Assembly: GCF_001949145.1 (NCBI RefSeq)
Contig: NW_019091395.1
Coordinates: 1,385,402 to 1,449,401, forward strand
Origin: Acanthaster planci
Taxonomy: Eukaryota; Echinodermata; Asteroidea; Valvatida; Acanthasteridae
Direction: 5' to 3'
Length of the DNA stretch: 64,000 bases
Both the position numbers and the translations under genes were made by a program. The notes below the pieces were generated by a model. It saw only the letters and a program-made list of their open reading frames with translations. It made no database searches and was not told where the DNA came from. Of the stretch, positions 39,276-50,900 are shown in pieces; position 1 is the first letter of the stretch; each line of letters begins with the position of its first letter.

Positions 39276-40907
39276 TACACTGTGTCCAAACTTATTATGC
39301 AAATATGTGTCCAAGCTTATTATGCAAGTATGTGTTTTGTTGAAGTAAACACAACGTGTTCCATAATGCCCCAACTGCTCTCCATGCCTCAGTGGACATG
39401 TGAGAACTGCAATAGGAGAAGCATTGTCTGTAACTCATGAGATACAAGTCCAAATGTGAGTTATTTTCAGAAAACACTGTCCAGAGTTATTATGCAACAG
39501 TCCACTGTACAGTGAAGATGGGTTAAAAAGGTGATCTCTAGCCTGCTGAAAAACAAGAAATTGTGCAGTTGCTTTCACAGGGCCAATCTACATTGGATAT
39601 TGTGCCTTTCCAGAGATCACCGTACTGTGAAAAAAATTGTGACAAACAGCGAAATTAGTCAAAAAAGCGACTTCAATCAAAATATCAAAAAATTAATGCC
39701 CGGCACCTTCAACAGATTCGCCGTCATGTTACCAGAAATCCTCTAGCAACCAGCAGAGAGGTATTCGAAGTATCCAGAACCACACGCTGTAAGGCCTTCA
39801 GTGAGGTTGCCAAGGTTCGAAAGGCTCAAAGACGACCACCTCTCAACAAAAACCACAAAGCCAAACGCATTTCCTGGGCTGAAAAATATATGAAAATTGA
39901 CTTTTCAGGCGTTATTTTCACGGACGAGTGCATAGCAGCACTGGATGGACCGGATGGATGAGCCAGAGGATGGATAACTCAGGGGCAGTCTGCACCAGTG
40001 CAACTACGTCGACAACAAGGTGGGGGTAGAGTCATGTTTTGGGCTGATATCGTTGGAGATCAGATGATTAGACCATTTCGTGTTAAGGACGGTGTTAAAC
40101 TGAACTCTGAAGGATATTGTGATCTTTTGGATGCCAACTTTGTGCCATGGTGGAAGCAGCATCCGGCCAGACAACGCAAGCTGCTGATTTTCATGCACGA
40201 TAACGCACCTTCGCACGCATCCCATTACATAAAAGCCTGGATGGAGCGCAACAGATTCAAGCAGGAACAGATCATGGAGTGGCCTGCTTGTTCACCGGAT
40301 TTAAATCTGATTGAGAACCTCTGGTCGGTGTTGAAGCATACAATTTATGCTAATGGCGCAATACAACTCCAAGGATGCACTGTGGGATGCGATTAAGGAA
40401 GCAGCAGCACATGTTTCGAAGGAAACAATAAAACAATTTGACAAAATCAGTGGACAGCAGACTGTTGAAAGTCATCAGCAAACAGGGTGGCTATATTGAC
40501 ATGTGACGTTTATTAGCATAAAATAGGATGCTCAGTGCAACTGTTTATTTTTTTGTTTGTTTAGTTTTGTTTTTGATATTTTGATATATTTTTCTGAAGG
40601 TGCAATCAAAATGATTTCTGCTTAATAATGACCTATAATCTGGAGAAAATAATAAAATATGACTACACTGCACACTTGTTGTTACTATGTTGCAAAGTAT
40701 CTCTGGACAGTAGAAAACAAACGCTATGAAGAGATGACAATATAGTGATCTGGAGAAACTAATTGTTTGTACTGAATTTCATTTGCAAACGAACATATAA
40801 AAAATAATATTTGAAACCAATAACTTTACCAAAAGTGGTGTTTCGCAATGGAATTTTAATTTTAACACTGAACTTTGCATTTGCATAATAAGTTTGGACA
40901 CAGTGTA
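39276..40907 (+). mobile_element. Tc1/mariner element (DD37E) with IR/DR ends
   Basis: The element proper is 39278-40905 (1628 bp), flanked by TA target duplications. Its outermost inverted ends match perfectly for over 25 bases, starting CACTGTGTCCAAACTTATTA. Each arm also has an inner copy of the motif: CACTGTCCAGAGTTATTATGC at 39475-39495 on the left and the inverted ACTGTCCAGAGATACTTTGC at about 40692-40711 on the right. That gives the outer/inner paired-site (IR/DR) layout with arms of about 200 bp. A further direct copy lies at 39306-39325. Between outer and inner sites the arms have diverged. The transposase inside is broken, so this copy is not autonomous. Confidence 0.93.
39518..40499 (+). 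pseudogene. Tc1/mariner transposase pseudogene
   Basis: The decayed frame starts near ATGGGTTAAAAAGG at 39518, with a helix-turn-helix region (SPAEKQEIVQLLSQGQS in a shifted frame). The catalytic domain follows, with VIFTDEC (first D), FMHDNAPSHAS (second D) and CSPDLNLIENLWS (E). There are 37 residues between the second D and the E, placing it in the DD37E group. The open part is 39998-40396. Inactivating changes are visible: early frameshifts, an in-frame TGA just after the first catalytic D (about 39959), and a frameshift near 40365, after which the tail (DALWDAIKEAA...) continues in another frame to a stop at 40497-40499. Tc1 transposases are usually about 340 residues, and the span fits. 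Confidence 0.9.
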
Positions 40908-43051
40908 AATCACCACGACATTTATACCATCAACACTTCGTACCGTATTCCCACTCCATAAACCCACTTCCAATTTTGTTTCAAAAATTCCTAAAGAATT
41001 CTAAGGCATATGTATACGGAACATTATTATGGTGTATACTGTGACAACCAAGTGCGTACGTAGTTGTGTTAGGATTCTTACGTCGTGGGTGTCAACACTG
41101 TCTCAAAGGAGGCGCCGGCTTTGTATTTCCCAAATGTTTCAGTAGAGGGAAGTTTTACTACAGGTTTTCCCGCCCAACTTTTTAAAATTGGCGCTCCAAT
41201 TAACGTCAGGCTCATTCAATTTAGCGCGAAATTGATTGACGATCCAGATCAACATTCAGTCAGCCAAAATAATCATTCAATTTAACTCCATGAGCACGCG
41301 ATTGCAAATTCCTGTGAAACAGCAAAGTCGCTATTCAGTTAAGAAAACCCCAAGAACAGAAGTCAAATTCGCACGGTTACTCTGTGGTACTCGTAATAGG
41401 CATGCGATTTCGTGAAAAGCCAAGCATTTCTGACATCCGTGAAATGTTTTTCATCGAAGTCTAATTTACAAATTTGAAATGTTTTATGTTTGACTAATTT
41501 ATTCAAATTCCATCATGAAGAAGAGGGGTTTCACTCGCAGAAAAAATCTGTCTCAGTACACTAATATCACCTTGATGGGAGAACCTCTTGTCTATAATGT
41601 ACGTATTTATTTCTGCTTAAAACCAGAAAAAGAAATGATCAAATTCTTCTTATCTGGTTAAATAATTGTTAAAGCAATGACCAAATACTCAATCTTTTCA
41701 GCAGTAATCTTGTAATTTGTATTTTTCCTGCTTGAAGATTTATAAAAAGAAAGAACAAAATTGGTTTCATGTAATCCAAAATTTTTTACTTCAAAAAAAC
41801 AACTCGATATTATCCCCATAAGCATTTAACAGAACAAAAGTATACCAGTATAAGTTAAATGAAAAAGTTGTGGGTAATAAAGAGCCAGGGCAAATATCGC
41901 CAGCAATCAAGATGTCTCTGGAACTGTACACGTATCATAATTATACAAAAACTCTATCTTTTCTCTAATACTTAAGGTTCGTATACTTTGAAAAGCTAAC
42001 ATTGCAAATATAAGTGCCCATTGACGGATATGAAAGTAAGTTTCACCCAGGGCAAAATTGAGTGACGCTTGTGCATTGTGAAATTGAATAATACTGTTAC
42101 TAAACTGAATCCTTGAAAGTGCATGGTTGGACGTCCACAAACGAAACTGAATGCGCAAAGTTTCGAAGATCAAGCATGGGAGTAACGGGCTTCCAGAAAT
42201 CGCTCGAAGGTCAATGCACTTTCATGAATTTGGAAGCTGTTTCAACAAATTCGGCCGGGAAAACCTATAATAGAATGCCACATGCTTTTTACTGCATACG
42301 TTGTAGATTTCCCCCTAAAATGTCAACAGCATATCACGCCGCTTACAGAATTAGCTGATGGGGGAATTTGGAATGGGTCTCTTGGAACACTTGCAACATC
42401 CATTTGGTTCGTGATGCTGGATCGTGTACACGTATTATTCCACTGGTCATTTGACAATGAAAGTCCCTTCGGAAGTGATTGTTCCAGTAGGAATTGAAAC
42501 ATTTTTTCTTTACCATGCCTCGGAAACGAGGAAAAACCAGCTCATGACGATTTCTGTTTCTTATTAAGCCCTTAATATACATGCACGTATATTAACATAC
42601 CGACATTCCATACCTTCTACCTCCAGCTCCATTTCTACCCTATAATTCCATTTCTATTTCAGTGGAATTCTGGTTCCATTTCAATCGATTTTACATTTCA
42701 GAATCTTGTGTGTTGAAGTGTAATCATCTAACAGCAAAGGCCCTTTTACCGACTGCAGCAGAATAAATATCCTAGCGTATTCACTCCAGATGCGTGTGTG
42801 CACGACATTTCCTTCAAAGTGGACAATCTGGCCCCCCCCCTCAAAAAAAACCTAGGCCCGCGCCATATTTTCTATTTGGTGAGTTGGGGACCAGGGGCAA
42901 AAATGATATCCCCGATGAAAACTGCATTACTGAAAGGATGCGTTGAGCCTAATCTGTGTTCATATCTAATAAGTTTCAAGTTCCCGACAGTGCTTGAACG
43001 TCTCCTCCCCCCCCCCAATAAAAAATACAAAAAAAATTCAATGACAGAGCC
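40908..43051. other. No gene recognised
   Basis: AT-rich DNA with loose CATTCAATTTA-like repeats at about 41210-41285, and C-runs near 42831 and 43009 bordering the LTR element fossil. No supported reading frame. Confidence 0.5.
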
Positions 43052-46000
43052 GTGAACAAAATATTGAAAAGCCAATCGAGGGCCCGCAAACTTGCATACA
43101 GCGCAATCAAGCAACCTGACTCAAAAGCAATGGGAAAAACGCTGAAACCCTGCTACCGTTGTGGCAAAAATAACCACCATCCTGACATGTGCAGATTTAA
43201 AACTAACACTTGTTTCAACTGCCAGAAACGTGGACATATCGCGAGTGTTTGTAGAGGTGGTAAAAATGGGAAAATGCCACATCAAGTAAAGCCAATGAGT
43301 GCCGCAAGAAACATGAGTGACACTAACAGTGATGGGAAAGAGTCCAATTTTGACGGCAACAGTCCAGTGTACACTCTCTTTGAGTGTTCCAGCAGTCGTT
43401 CGGTCATGAAGGCCATCAAAGTCACCATGTCTGTCGACAACAAGGATCTGGTCATGAAGGTCGACACCGGTGCAGCGCTCTCGCTGGTGTCGGAAAAGAC
43501 TTTCACATCGCTTTGGCCAAACACGACACTGCTGAAAACGGAAGTGAGACTCCGCACTTATACTGGTGAACAGGTTTCGGTCCTCGGAAACTTCAATGTT
43601 GAAGTCGAGTATAACGCAAAGACGTACGGTACGACCTCCCACTGCTCGTCGTCAAAGGTGACAGACCAAGCTTACTTGGAACCGGCTTTGCGAAATTAAA
43701 CTGGACTGGCAGCAAATCAATGTCCTCTATGGAACCACCAGTGTCAATAAATTACTCAAAGCTGCCGTTCAACGTTGTTCAAGGATGAGCTTGGTACTTT
43801 GAAAGGCACCACAGCCAAACTCTTTGTCGACAAAGATGTACAGCCGCGCTTCCGTAAAGCACGAGTTGTTCCTACGCTATGCGGAAATTGGTGGAAAAAG
43901 AACTGGATTGCCTTCAGGCTGCAGGAATCGTCGAACCGGTTGAGTTCTTGGAATGGGCAGCGCCCATCGTCCCAGTCCTAGCCTCAAGCCAGACAGGTCT
44001 TCCGTGAGAATCGCTGTCGACTGTGTTGGCTCGCTTGGAACAAGCTGGCCTTCGTCTGAGGCTGAGTAAATGCAAATTCATGGCCGCTTCTATCGTGTAC
44101 TGTACCTGGACCATACAATCGACGCACAAGGTCTGCACCCGACTTCTGATAAAGTAAATGCTATCTGCAATGCACCAGCACCAACAAATGTGACTGAACT
44201 GAGAGCATACCTAGGGCTGCTTACCTAGTAAGTTCTTGCCTCAACTATCGACAACCCTTGTTGCTTTGTGTCGACTTTTGCGCAGGACACAAGATGGAGA
44301 TGGGGTGCCGCGGAAAGGAAAGCCTTCAGTGCTTCCAAAGATCTCCTGCTATCATCAAGTCTATTGGTGCACTTCGACCCAAAGAAAGATGTTATTGTAT
44401 CATGTGATGCATCGCAATATGAAACGGTGCAGTCCTTGCCCACAGAATGCCGGATGGTTCGGAAACCCAGTCGGTTTTACCTCGCGTGCAATGTCTCCGG
44501 CAGAAAAGAAATATTCGCAAACTAAAAAGGAGGGCCTCGCCTGCGTGTTTGGTGTAATTAAGTTTCACAGTTGCATCTATGATCGTCATTTCACGTTAGT
44601 GACCGACCATAAGCCTCTCCTGAGCCTTTTCAATGAAGGAAGAGCGGAACCACCTCAAGTCTCTGCTTGCATTCAGCGCTGGGCTCTGACCTTGGCCATG
44701 TACGAGAACACGCTGGTCTTTAAATCAACAACAGCCCACGGAAATGCTGACGCACTGAGTCGCTTACCCTTGCCTACCGCTCCTGCCAAAGTCCGAGTTC
44801 CCGCTGAGACTGTTCTGCTAATGGAGATCATTGACGCATCTCCTCTCTCCACATCCCACATTCGCACTTGGACTAGACGCGATCCCCTGCTGTCCAAGAT
44901 ACTCCGCGTGGTGAGGGAAGGATGGCCTTCACATGATAGGGTGGAAGAGGATATGAAACCGTACAGAGTTCGTAGTACAGAACTTTCTGTTCAAGATAGT
45001 TGCCTCATTTGGGTCAATCAAGTGATCGTCCCTCCACAAGGGCGAAATAGCCTTCACGAAGGTCACCCCGGCATATCACGGATGAAAGGCCTCACCAGAG
45101 GGTTCGCTTGGTGGCCTAAGATGGATGCAGATATAGAAAGTGGAGGTTAAAGGATGCCACAACTGCCAGTAAGATAAACCGATGCCTCCGAAGAGCGAAC
45201 TGGATTCCCTGGAAATGGTCTGTCTGCCCCTGGTCCAGATTGCATATTGACTGTGCAGGCCCCTTCACGGGTAAGATGTTCCGTGCCGTGGTGGATTCGC
45301 ATTCCATGTGGATTGAGGTTTTCTGATAAACCACGCCACCACTCATGCAACAATCGAAAAACTGAGACAGGCATTCGCGACCCATGGATTGCCGGATAAA
45401 GTGGCACCCGACAACGGAACAGCATTTACTAGCGCGGAATTCCGCGAATTCATGACAAAGAATTATATCCTGCACATTCGCACATCTCCCTATCACCCAG
45501 CCTCTAACAGACTGGCCTCTAACGGACTGGCCGAACGTACTGTGCGCACCTTCAAGCGTGCCGTGAAGCGAATGGAGACAGGAACAGGAGAAACCAAGGT
45601 GTCCAGATTCTTGCTTCGGTACAGGATCACTCCGCACAGTGCTACAGGAGTATTTCCCGCGGAAATGTTAATGGGTCGTCGACTACGTTCTCTTCTCGAC
45701 CATCTTCGATCCGATGTCACAAAGCGAGTCATTCACCATCAAGAAACCCACAAAAGGCATCATGACAAGAGCGCGAGGACAAGCGTTTTCCAGACGGTGA
45801 CACCGTGCTCGTTCGTAACTTTACGAAGACCGGTTACCAATGTTTACCTGGCACCATCACAGGTACCTCGGGTCCGGTGTCCTACCAAATCCGACTCGAC
45901 CATAACAAATGTGAAATCTGTCGTCACGTGGACCACATCAGCAATCAAGAACGTCTGGTCAAACCGGCTCGCGCCTATCCAAATTCGGACAGTGACATTG

Positions 46001-46185
46001 ACTTAGGAACGGGTACTACCGTTCCAATCCCCAAACGACAACCTGAGACTGGAGTCAATCCTCAAACGCCCGACAAGCCTGCAACTCTCAATAATCCTCC
46101 AGCACCACAAGTCTCAACCGAGCCTCCGTCACCATCAGATCCACACCCGAGAGAAAATACCCTATGCGTATCAGAAACCGCCTGA
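43052..46185 (+). mobile_element. Ty3/gypsy LTR retrotransposon fossil, broken
   Basis: The parts follow the Ty3/gypsy order. Gag nucleocapsid has two CCHC knuckles (CYRCGKNNHHPDMC and CFNCQKRGHIASVC, about 43150-43250). An aspartic protease with VDTGAALSLV lies near 43462. Reverse-transcriptase remnants follow at about 43700-44230. RNase H has YSQTKKEGLACVFG and LVTDHKPLL at about 44510-44620. An integrase zinc-binding region (HEGHPGISRMKG, near 45060) precedes an integrase core with PDNGTAFTSAEF near 45410. Integrase after RNase H separates Ty3/gypsy from Ty1/copia. No envelope is seen. The copy is clearly broken, with at least several breaks, and looks incomplete on its left side, where no LTR was recognised. 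Similarity to typical elements is still easy to see, so it is moderately old at most. Confidence 0.92.
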
Positions 46186-46189
46186 TTGT

Positions 46190-46480
46190 TATGGCTACAA
46201 ATAAATAGCCAACCTAGCAGCTGCTAGGAGGCGGGATAATCCTCTGTGCAGTCTGTTCCAAGTCTGGGTAGTCTACCCCTGCACTTGACTGTCAGCACAC
46301 GTGTATATAAGTAGCGTTAGTTTAAAAAAGTAGTGGCTAGTTAATTAAAGGAAAAAAAGTTGGATTCAATTCAATTCATTCTTGACGCATGTTGAAAAAC
46401 ATATACATGTACATTCAGTTAACATGTCACTTGGACATTTCACTATAGGGAGGAGGAGTGTATTATCCCGACTACCGAAG
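46190..46480 (+). repeat. Possible 3' LTR-like tail of the gypsy fossil
   Basis: After the integrase remnant come a polypurine-like CTAGGAGGCGGG (about 46223-46234), a TATA-like GTGTATATAAGTAG near 46302, and a second polypurine-like GGGAGGAGGAG followed by TGTATTATCCC near 46449. These look like polypurine tract and LTR promoter parts, but no matching left LTR was found, so borders are uncertain. A perfect 16-bp palindrome CCTAGCAGCTGCTAGG lies at 46213-46228. Confidence 0.3.
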
Positions 46481-47937
46481 GACCTAATGCCAAGTTTATG
46501 AAAAGCAACTTTGTTCCCTAACCTCTTGAACTTCACCTTTTAAACCGGCTACTTCTAGGACTGTGGACACTATGGTCGTAAATATATTGTTTTACATGTA
46601 CTTTCTTTCGGTGTGTCGCAAATGCTACTACGTATGCATTTTCTGTTAGTCTTGCACTCGGTTTCCAGAGCTTCCCATGCACATGGTTTCCAGAGCCTCA
46701 CATGAAGAGAATTAAATCGGTGTTCGTCCAACTCAAATATTGCGTGTATTAAACTTGCTCAGTTCATTACACAGGGTTACAATTTTTAGACACCTCAATA
46801 GGACAAATTCACTCTGCAGCAAGGAGTTACTTGACAGCGTAAAATTTTCAGTGATCAAACCGGGCTCTAAAACAAAAAAAATATTTAGTAATAATTAAGT
46901 CTTGTGATCATTTGCATCAATGCTGACAGTTAAAATGTTTCTAATAAAATAATTGCACACACTGATATTTACATGTATAACGTGCAGAACTCCAGTTTTA
47001 AAAATACAATGGCTAAGATTTTAAACTGCACAAATATGTACACACACCGATTAAAAGTCATATTTTGTCCAGTTCCATCCTAGTAAGATTAGCTAGGTAT
47101 AACCCCCAGTGAAAGGTGACCAGTAAAGCTTGAAGCATTTACACATAAGCATTTAACTGTTTAATACTGTGATGGTATGAAAACCTTGTAAAGAGATCTT
47201 TTTTGTATTTTCAGTCCTAAACTTTCAGCTACAATATCCATAGGCCTACACAATCGATTTTTCATTTACAAGGTGAATTCAGAATTCATATTTTGGTGGC
47301 CACCATCTTAGAAACTTCAGAGGTCTTTTCACACAGGACAAATCTTGGGGGGGCCAATGCAGGGTTGTTGCAGGGTTGAAAACATGGGGCTTCTCACACT
47401 TGAAATTTTTCCACCAATCACCAACCTCTTGTCAACCTGAGACTGATTTTTGCCCTGAGTTGAGAGTCAATCCTGCCCCTGATGACCACACTTGAGAACC
47501 GTTACACCCAGAATTGGAACAGGTTCAAAACTGTAGTGTGAATTGAACAGGGTTGAGTTTGCTGTGGGTTGGAGGATGTGAATATTGGGAGGCAACGTCA
47601 TGGCACAGTGTGTACTGCATGTATGACACCTATTTATGTACTTGCTTATTAATGGCCAACACCCGAAATGTGTGTACATTTATGCAATGTGTTCATAGCA
47701 CACCCAAGTGTTTCCCATTGTCACCCTCCATCGTTTTTACTCTTTGCATTTTACTCATTTATCAGAAATAGGCATGCTAATGAGGTGGAAATGAAAGCTT
47801 CTATCTTGGACTTTCCTGGCCACAGGAAAATTTTATGACTTCTTTGATTTTCAGTGTAAAACACTGTTTTCCCTGAGCAGGACACACCCCTTGCGCAGCA
47901 AGTGGAAGGACTCAGCTTAGTGCTTGTGCTACAGAGA
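46481..47937. other. No gene; probably 3' flank of the hydrolase gene
   Basis: No supported reading frame. The part just left of the hydrolase stop codon (47938) should hold its 3' UTR on the minus strand, but no clear polyadenylation signal stands out. Confidence 0.45.
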
Positions 47938-50900
47938 TCACTGGGGTCGTACCACTTCGTGTAGGAATGCCAACATTTCTTTGATGACTTGCTCCGGGTA
48001 GACATAATGAACCATGTGTGTTCCTTTCTCAAACTCAACAGCTCGCTTGAGGCTGCCCTCTATGAATAAGATCCATCAAAATAAAAGTTCACCATTGGGG
48101 TCAAAACATTATCACTATACACATGTACAATGTGACTTCATTTACTTCCTTCTAAATTCTAGGGCACTGCTTTGATCTAACATGTCTAATGGGAAAAATA
48201 TAAACAAAGTCTGGCATGAGGCTTTGGTAACAGTCAAGTCAAGGTTATGCAAGAACAAAGCACCTGATGTCCTGCTGGTTCAAACATGTTTACTGCATGT
48301 GGGTAGGCATACGGTCACACAGACAATGCGAACTTTGCTTGTCCGTACTAATGATCTTCAATGACCTACAGTGCACTTGATTTTGAGCATGCACTGTTGG
48401 TATACAGAACCAGCTCATAACTGGAAAGATATTTTAATACAGCCTTGGCAAATACCTGAGGCTGTGTCCCAATCACATAGCTATGGCTAAGAGTAACACA
48501 CACTCTTATGGAAGCCACTGGCTACAGCTGCTTCAGTCATTCCCCATAGGATTGTATGTTATCACCAGCCAGAGCAGTGGTCAGGTACATGATCATAGTT
48601 GAGCTTACCAAAATGAGTAAAACTGTTTTGCAGAGTTGCCAACCTCACTTGACCAAAAATCCTATGATGTTACCTTCAAAGCCCTATTAAAAAATCAGTT
48701 TCTTCACTATTGCATAATTCCCTACACAGAACGATGGAGGGAACACGATGCATAGTCTGGGCCCAAGACTGATTTTGCTTATTCATCCATAGTTTATGTA
48801 TGGCGCACAGACAAACTGCACAAATAAAGCAGCAATGGACAATAGAGGGCCCCGTGGATGGACACCGCGTCATACATGTTGCACGCATTTGTATGGCATT
48901 TCCAACATCACTGACGACTGATGTTACTGTGCGAACTTAACTTGTGAAAAATGCCAATTTTCAAGCCAAACAATAAGTAAAAATCTAAAATAACTACAAA
49001 GTTTCTTTTGTATTTCTTTTGGTTAATATTTTATCAAGAAAAATCATAGTGTTGTATTGTCACTGAGAAATCATACGAAATACGATAAAATTGTACTGGT
49101 TGGCAGCTCTGGTTTTGTGACGGTTTCCTAATACCTCGGTCTTATTATGGGATGGGGAGTCACATGTATATTAACAGATGCCTGACCTTTGAACTTCTCC
49201 ATGGTAACGCCCTCCTCGTTGTACTTGATAGTGTCCTCCGGGCGCATCCCTAGTCGTAGAATAGTATCTTCCAGGACAGGCATTTCTACAAACTTATCAT
49301 TGCTGCTGTACACGCACAGCGCTGGTAGGTCCAACTGCACCAGTCTTTCCACATTAGTAGCAAACTGTATGTGGTAAAGCGTACACACTATGTAATGTTA
49401 ATAAAATACATCCAATGATGACAATTTTGCCAAAGTAGGTTCACACTGTTCAGACACTTGGAAACAACCTCTTTCTTACTGTAAATGTAAAAAGCTTCAC
49501 AGACCTCCATCATGGGGCAGCCATCTTGCTTTTCTTGTATTCAAAGTAATGTAACCAAACTGAGGCTGGAAGGAAAAATAGTCTGTTCTCTTAACACTTT
49601 CTGAAGTTTTACAACTTTTGCCAATGGGTCCGAAGGGAACAAGACAAACATGGCAGCCTCATGACAAAGGTCTATACAGACTGATCTCAGCTTCATGAGA
49701 GTATGTATGTATGAGATCTACAAAAAAATAGTCACAGAGGAATATAATCCTGCAATATCCTAAACTGAAAGAGGAAGATTTGCAGATCTGCCCCAATACC
49801 GCTAAATGCCATGAAATCCATCAGTGGCAAAAAGGTGAACATTCGATGGATTTTGCTGTAAAGCCAGGTGGCAGGTTACAATAGCAAAGTGCAAAGGTCA
49901 GTGTTTGTCCAACATGCCAGTGCTCTGTGTTGAAATTTGTTGCATTTCACTTAGCTTAAAATTTCGTAGCACTGCACAGGACACCATAAGAAAAGCCTGG
50001 AAAGGGGTCTCTCGTTAGAAATACATGTAGCACTGTGATTCAGAACTACATGTACAAGTAGAGCCATTTGCACTCAAAGATTAGTAGGAATGGCCTAACC
50101 AACTTGGGAAACGGTGATCAGCTCATACATGTACTGCCCTAGTTTGCATTTACAGTTCTTGTCAGACCAGTCTCTACATACATGTACATGTAATTGTACA
50201 TGTTTACAGTTTGTTACATGCTTGATCTGAAAATCTTTCCCAATAGTGCACTTTCCACCATGCGGGTCTTCACACTGCCCGATCTATTAAGCCCCAACCC
50301 CATGGTCTTTTGTCCAATCACAGATGTGATTTACTTCTTACAGGTGTGCACTATTGCGTGCCCATATGATGTGTGTGGCTGCAACAGCTGTGGCACTGGA
50401 GAGAAGCATGGTTTATTACCCACCNNNNNNNNNNNNNNNNNNNNNNNNNNNNNNNNNNNNNNNNNNNNNNNNNNNNNNNNNNNNNNNNNNNNNNNNNNNN
50501 NNNNNNNNNNNNNNNNNNNNNNNNNNNNNNNNNNNNNNNNNNNNNNNNNNNNNNNNNNNNNNNNNNNNNNNNNNNNNNNNNNNNNNNNNNNNNNNNNNNN
50601 NNNNNNNNNNNNNNNNNNNNNNNNNNNNNNNNNNNNNNNNNNNNNNNNNNNNNNNNNNNNNNNNNNNNNNNNNNNNNNNNNNNNNNNNNNNNNNNNNNNN
50701 NNNNNNNNNNNNNNNNNNNNNNNNNNNNNNNNNNNNNNNNNNNNNNNNNNNNNNNNNNNNNNNNNNNNNNNNNNNNNNNNNNNNNNNNNNNNNNNNNNNN
50801 NNNNNNNNNNNNNNNNNNNNNNNNNNNNNNNNNNNNNNNNNNNNNNNNNNNNNNNNNNNNNNNNNNNNNNNNNNNNNNNNNNNNNNNNNNNNNNNNNNNN

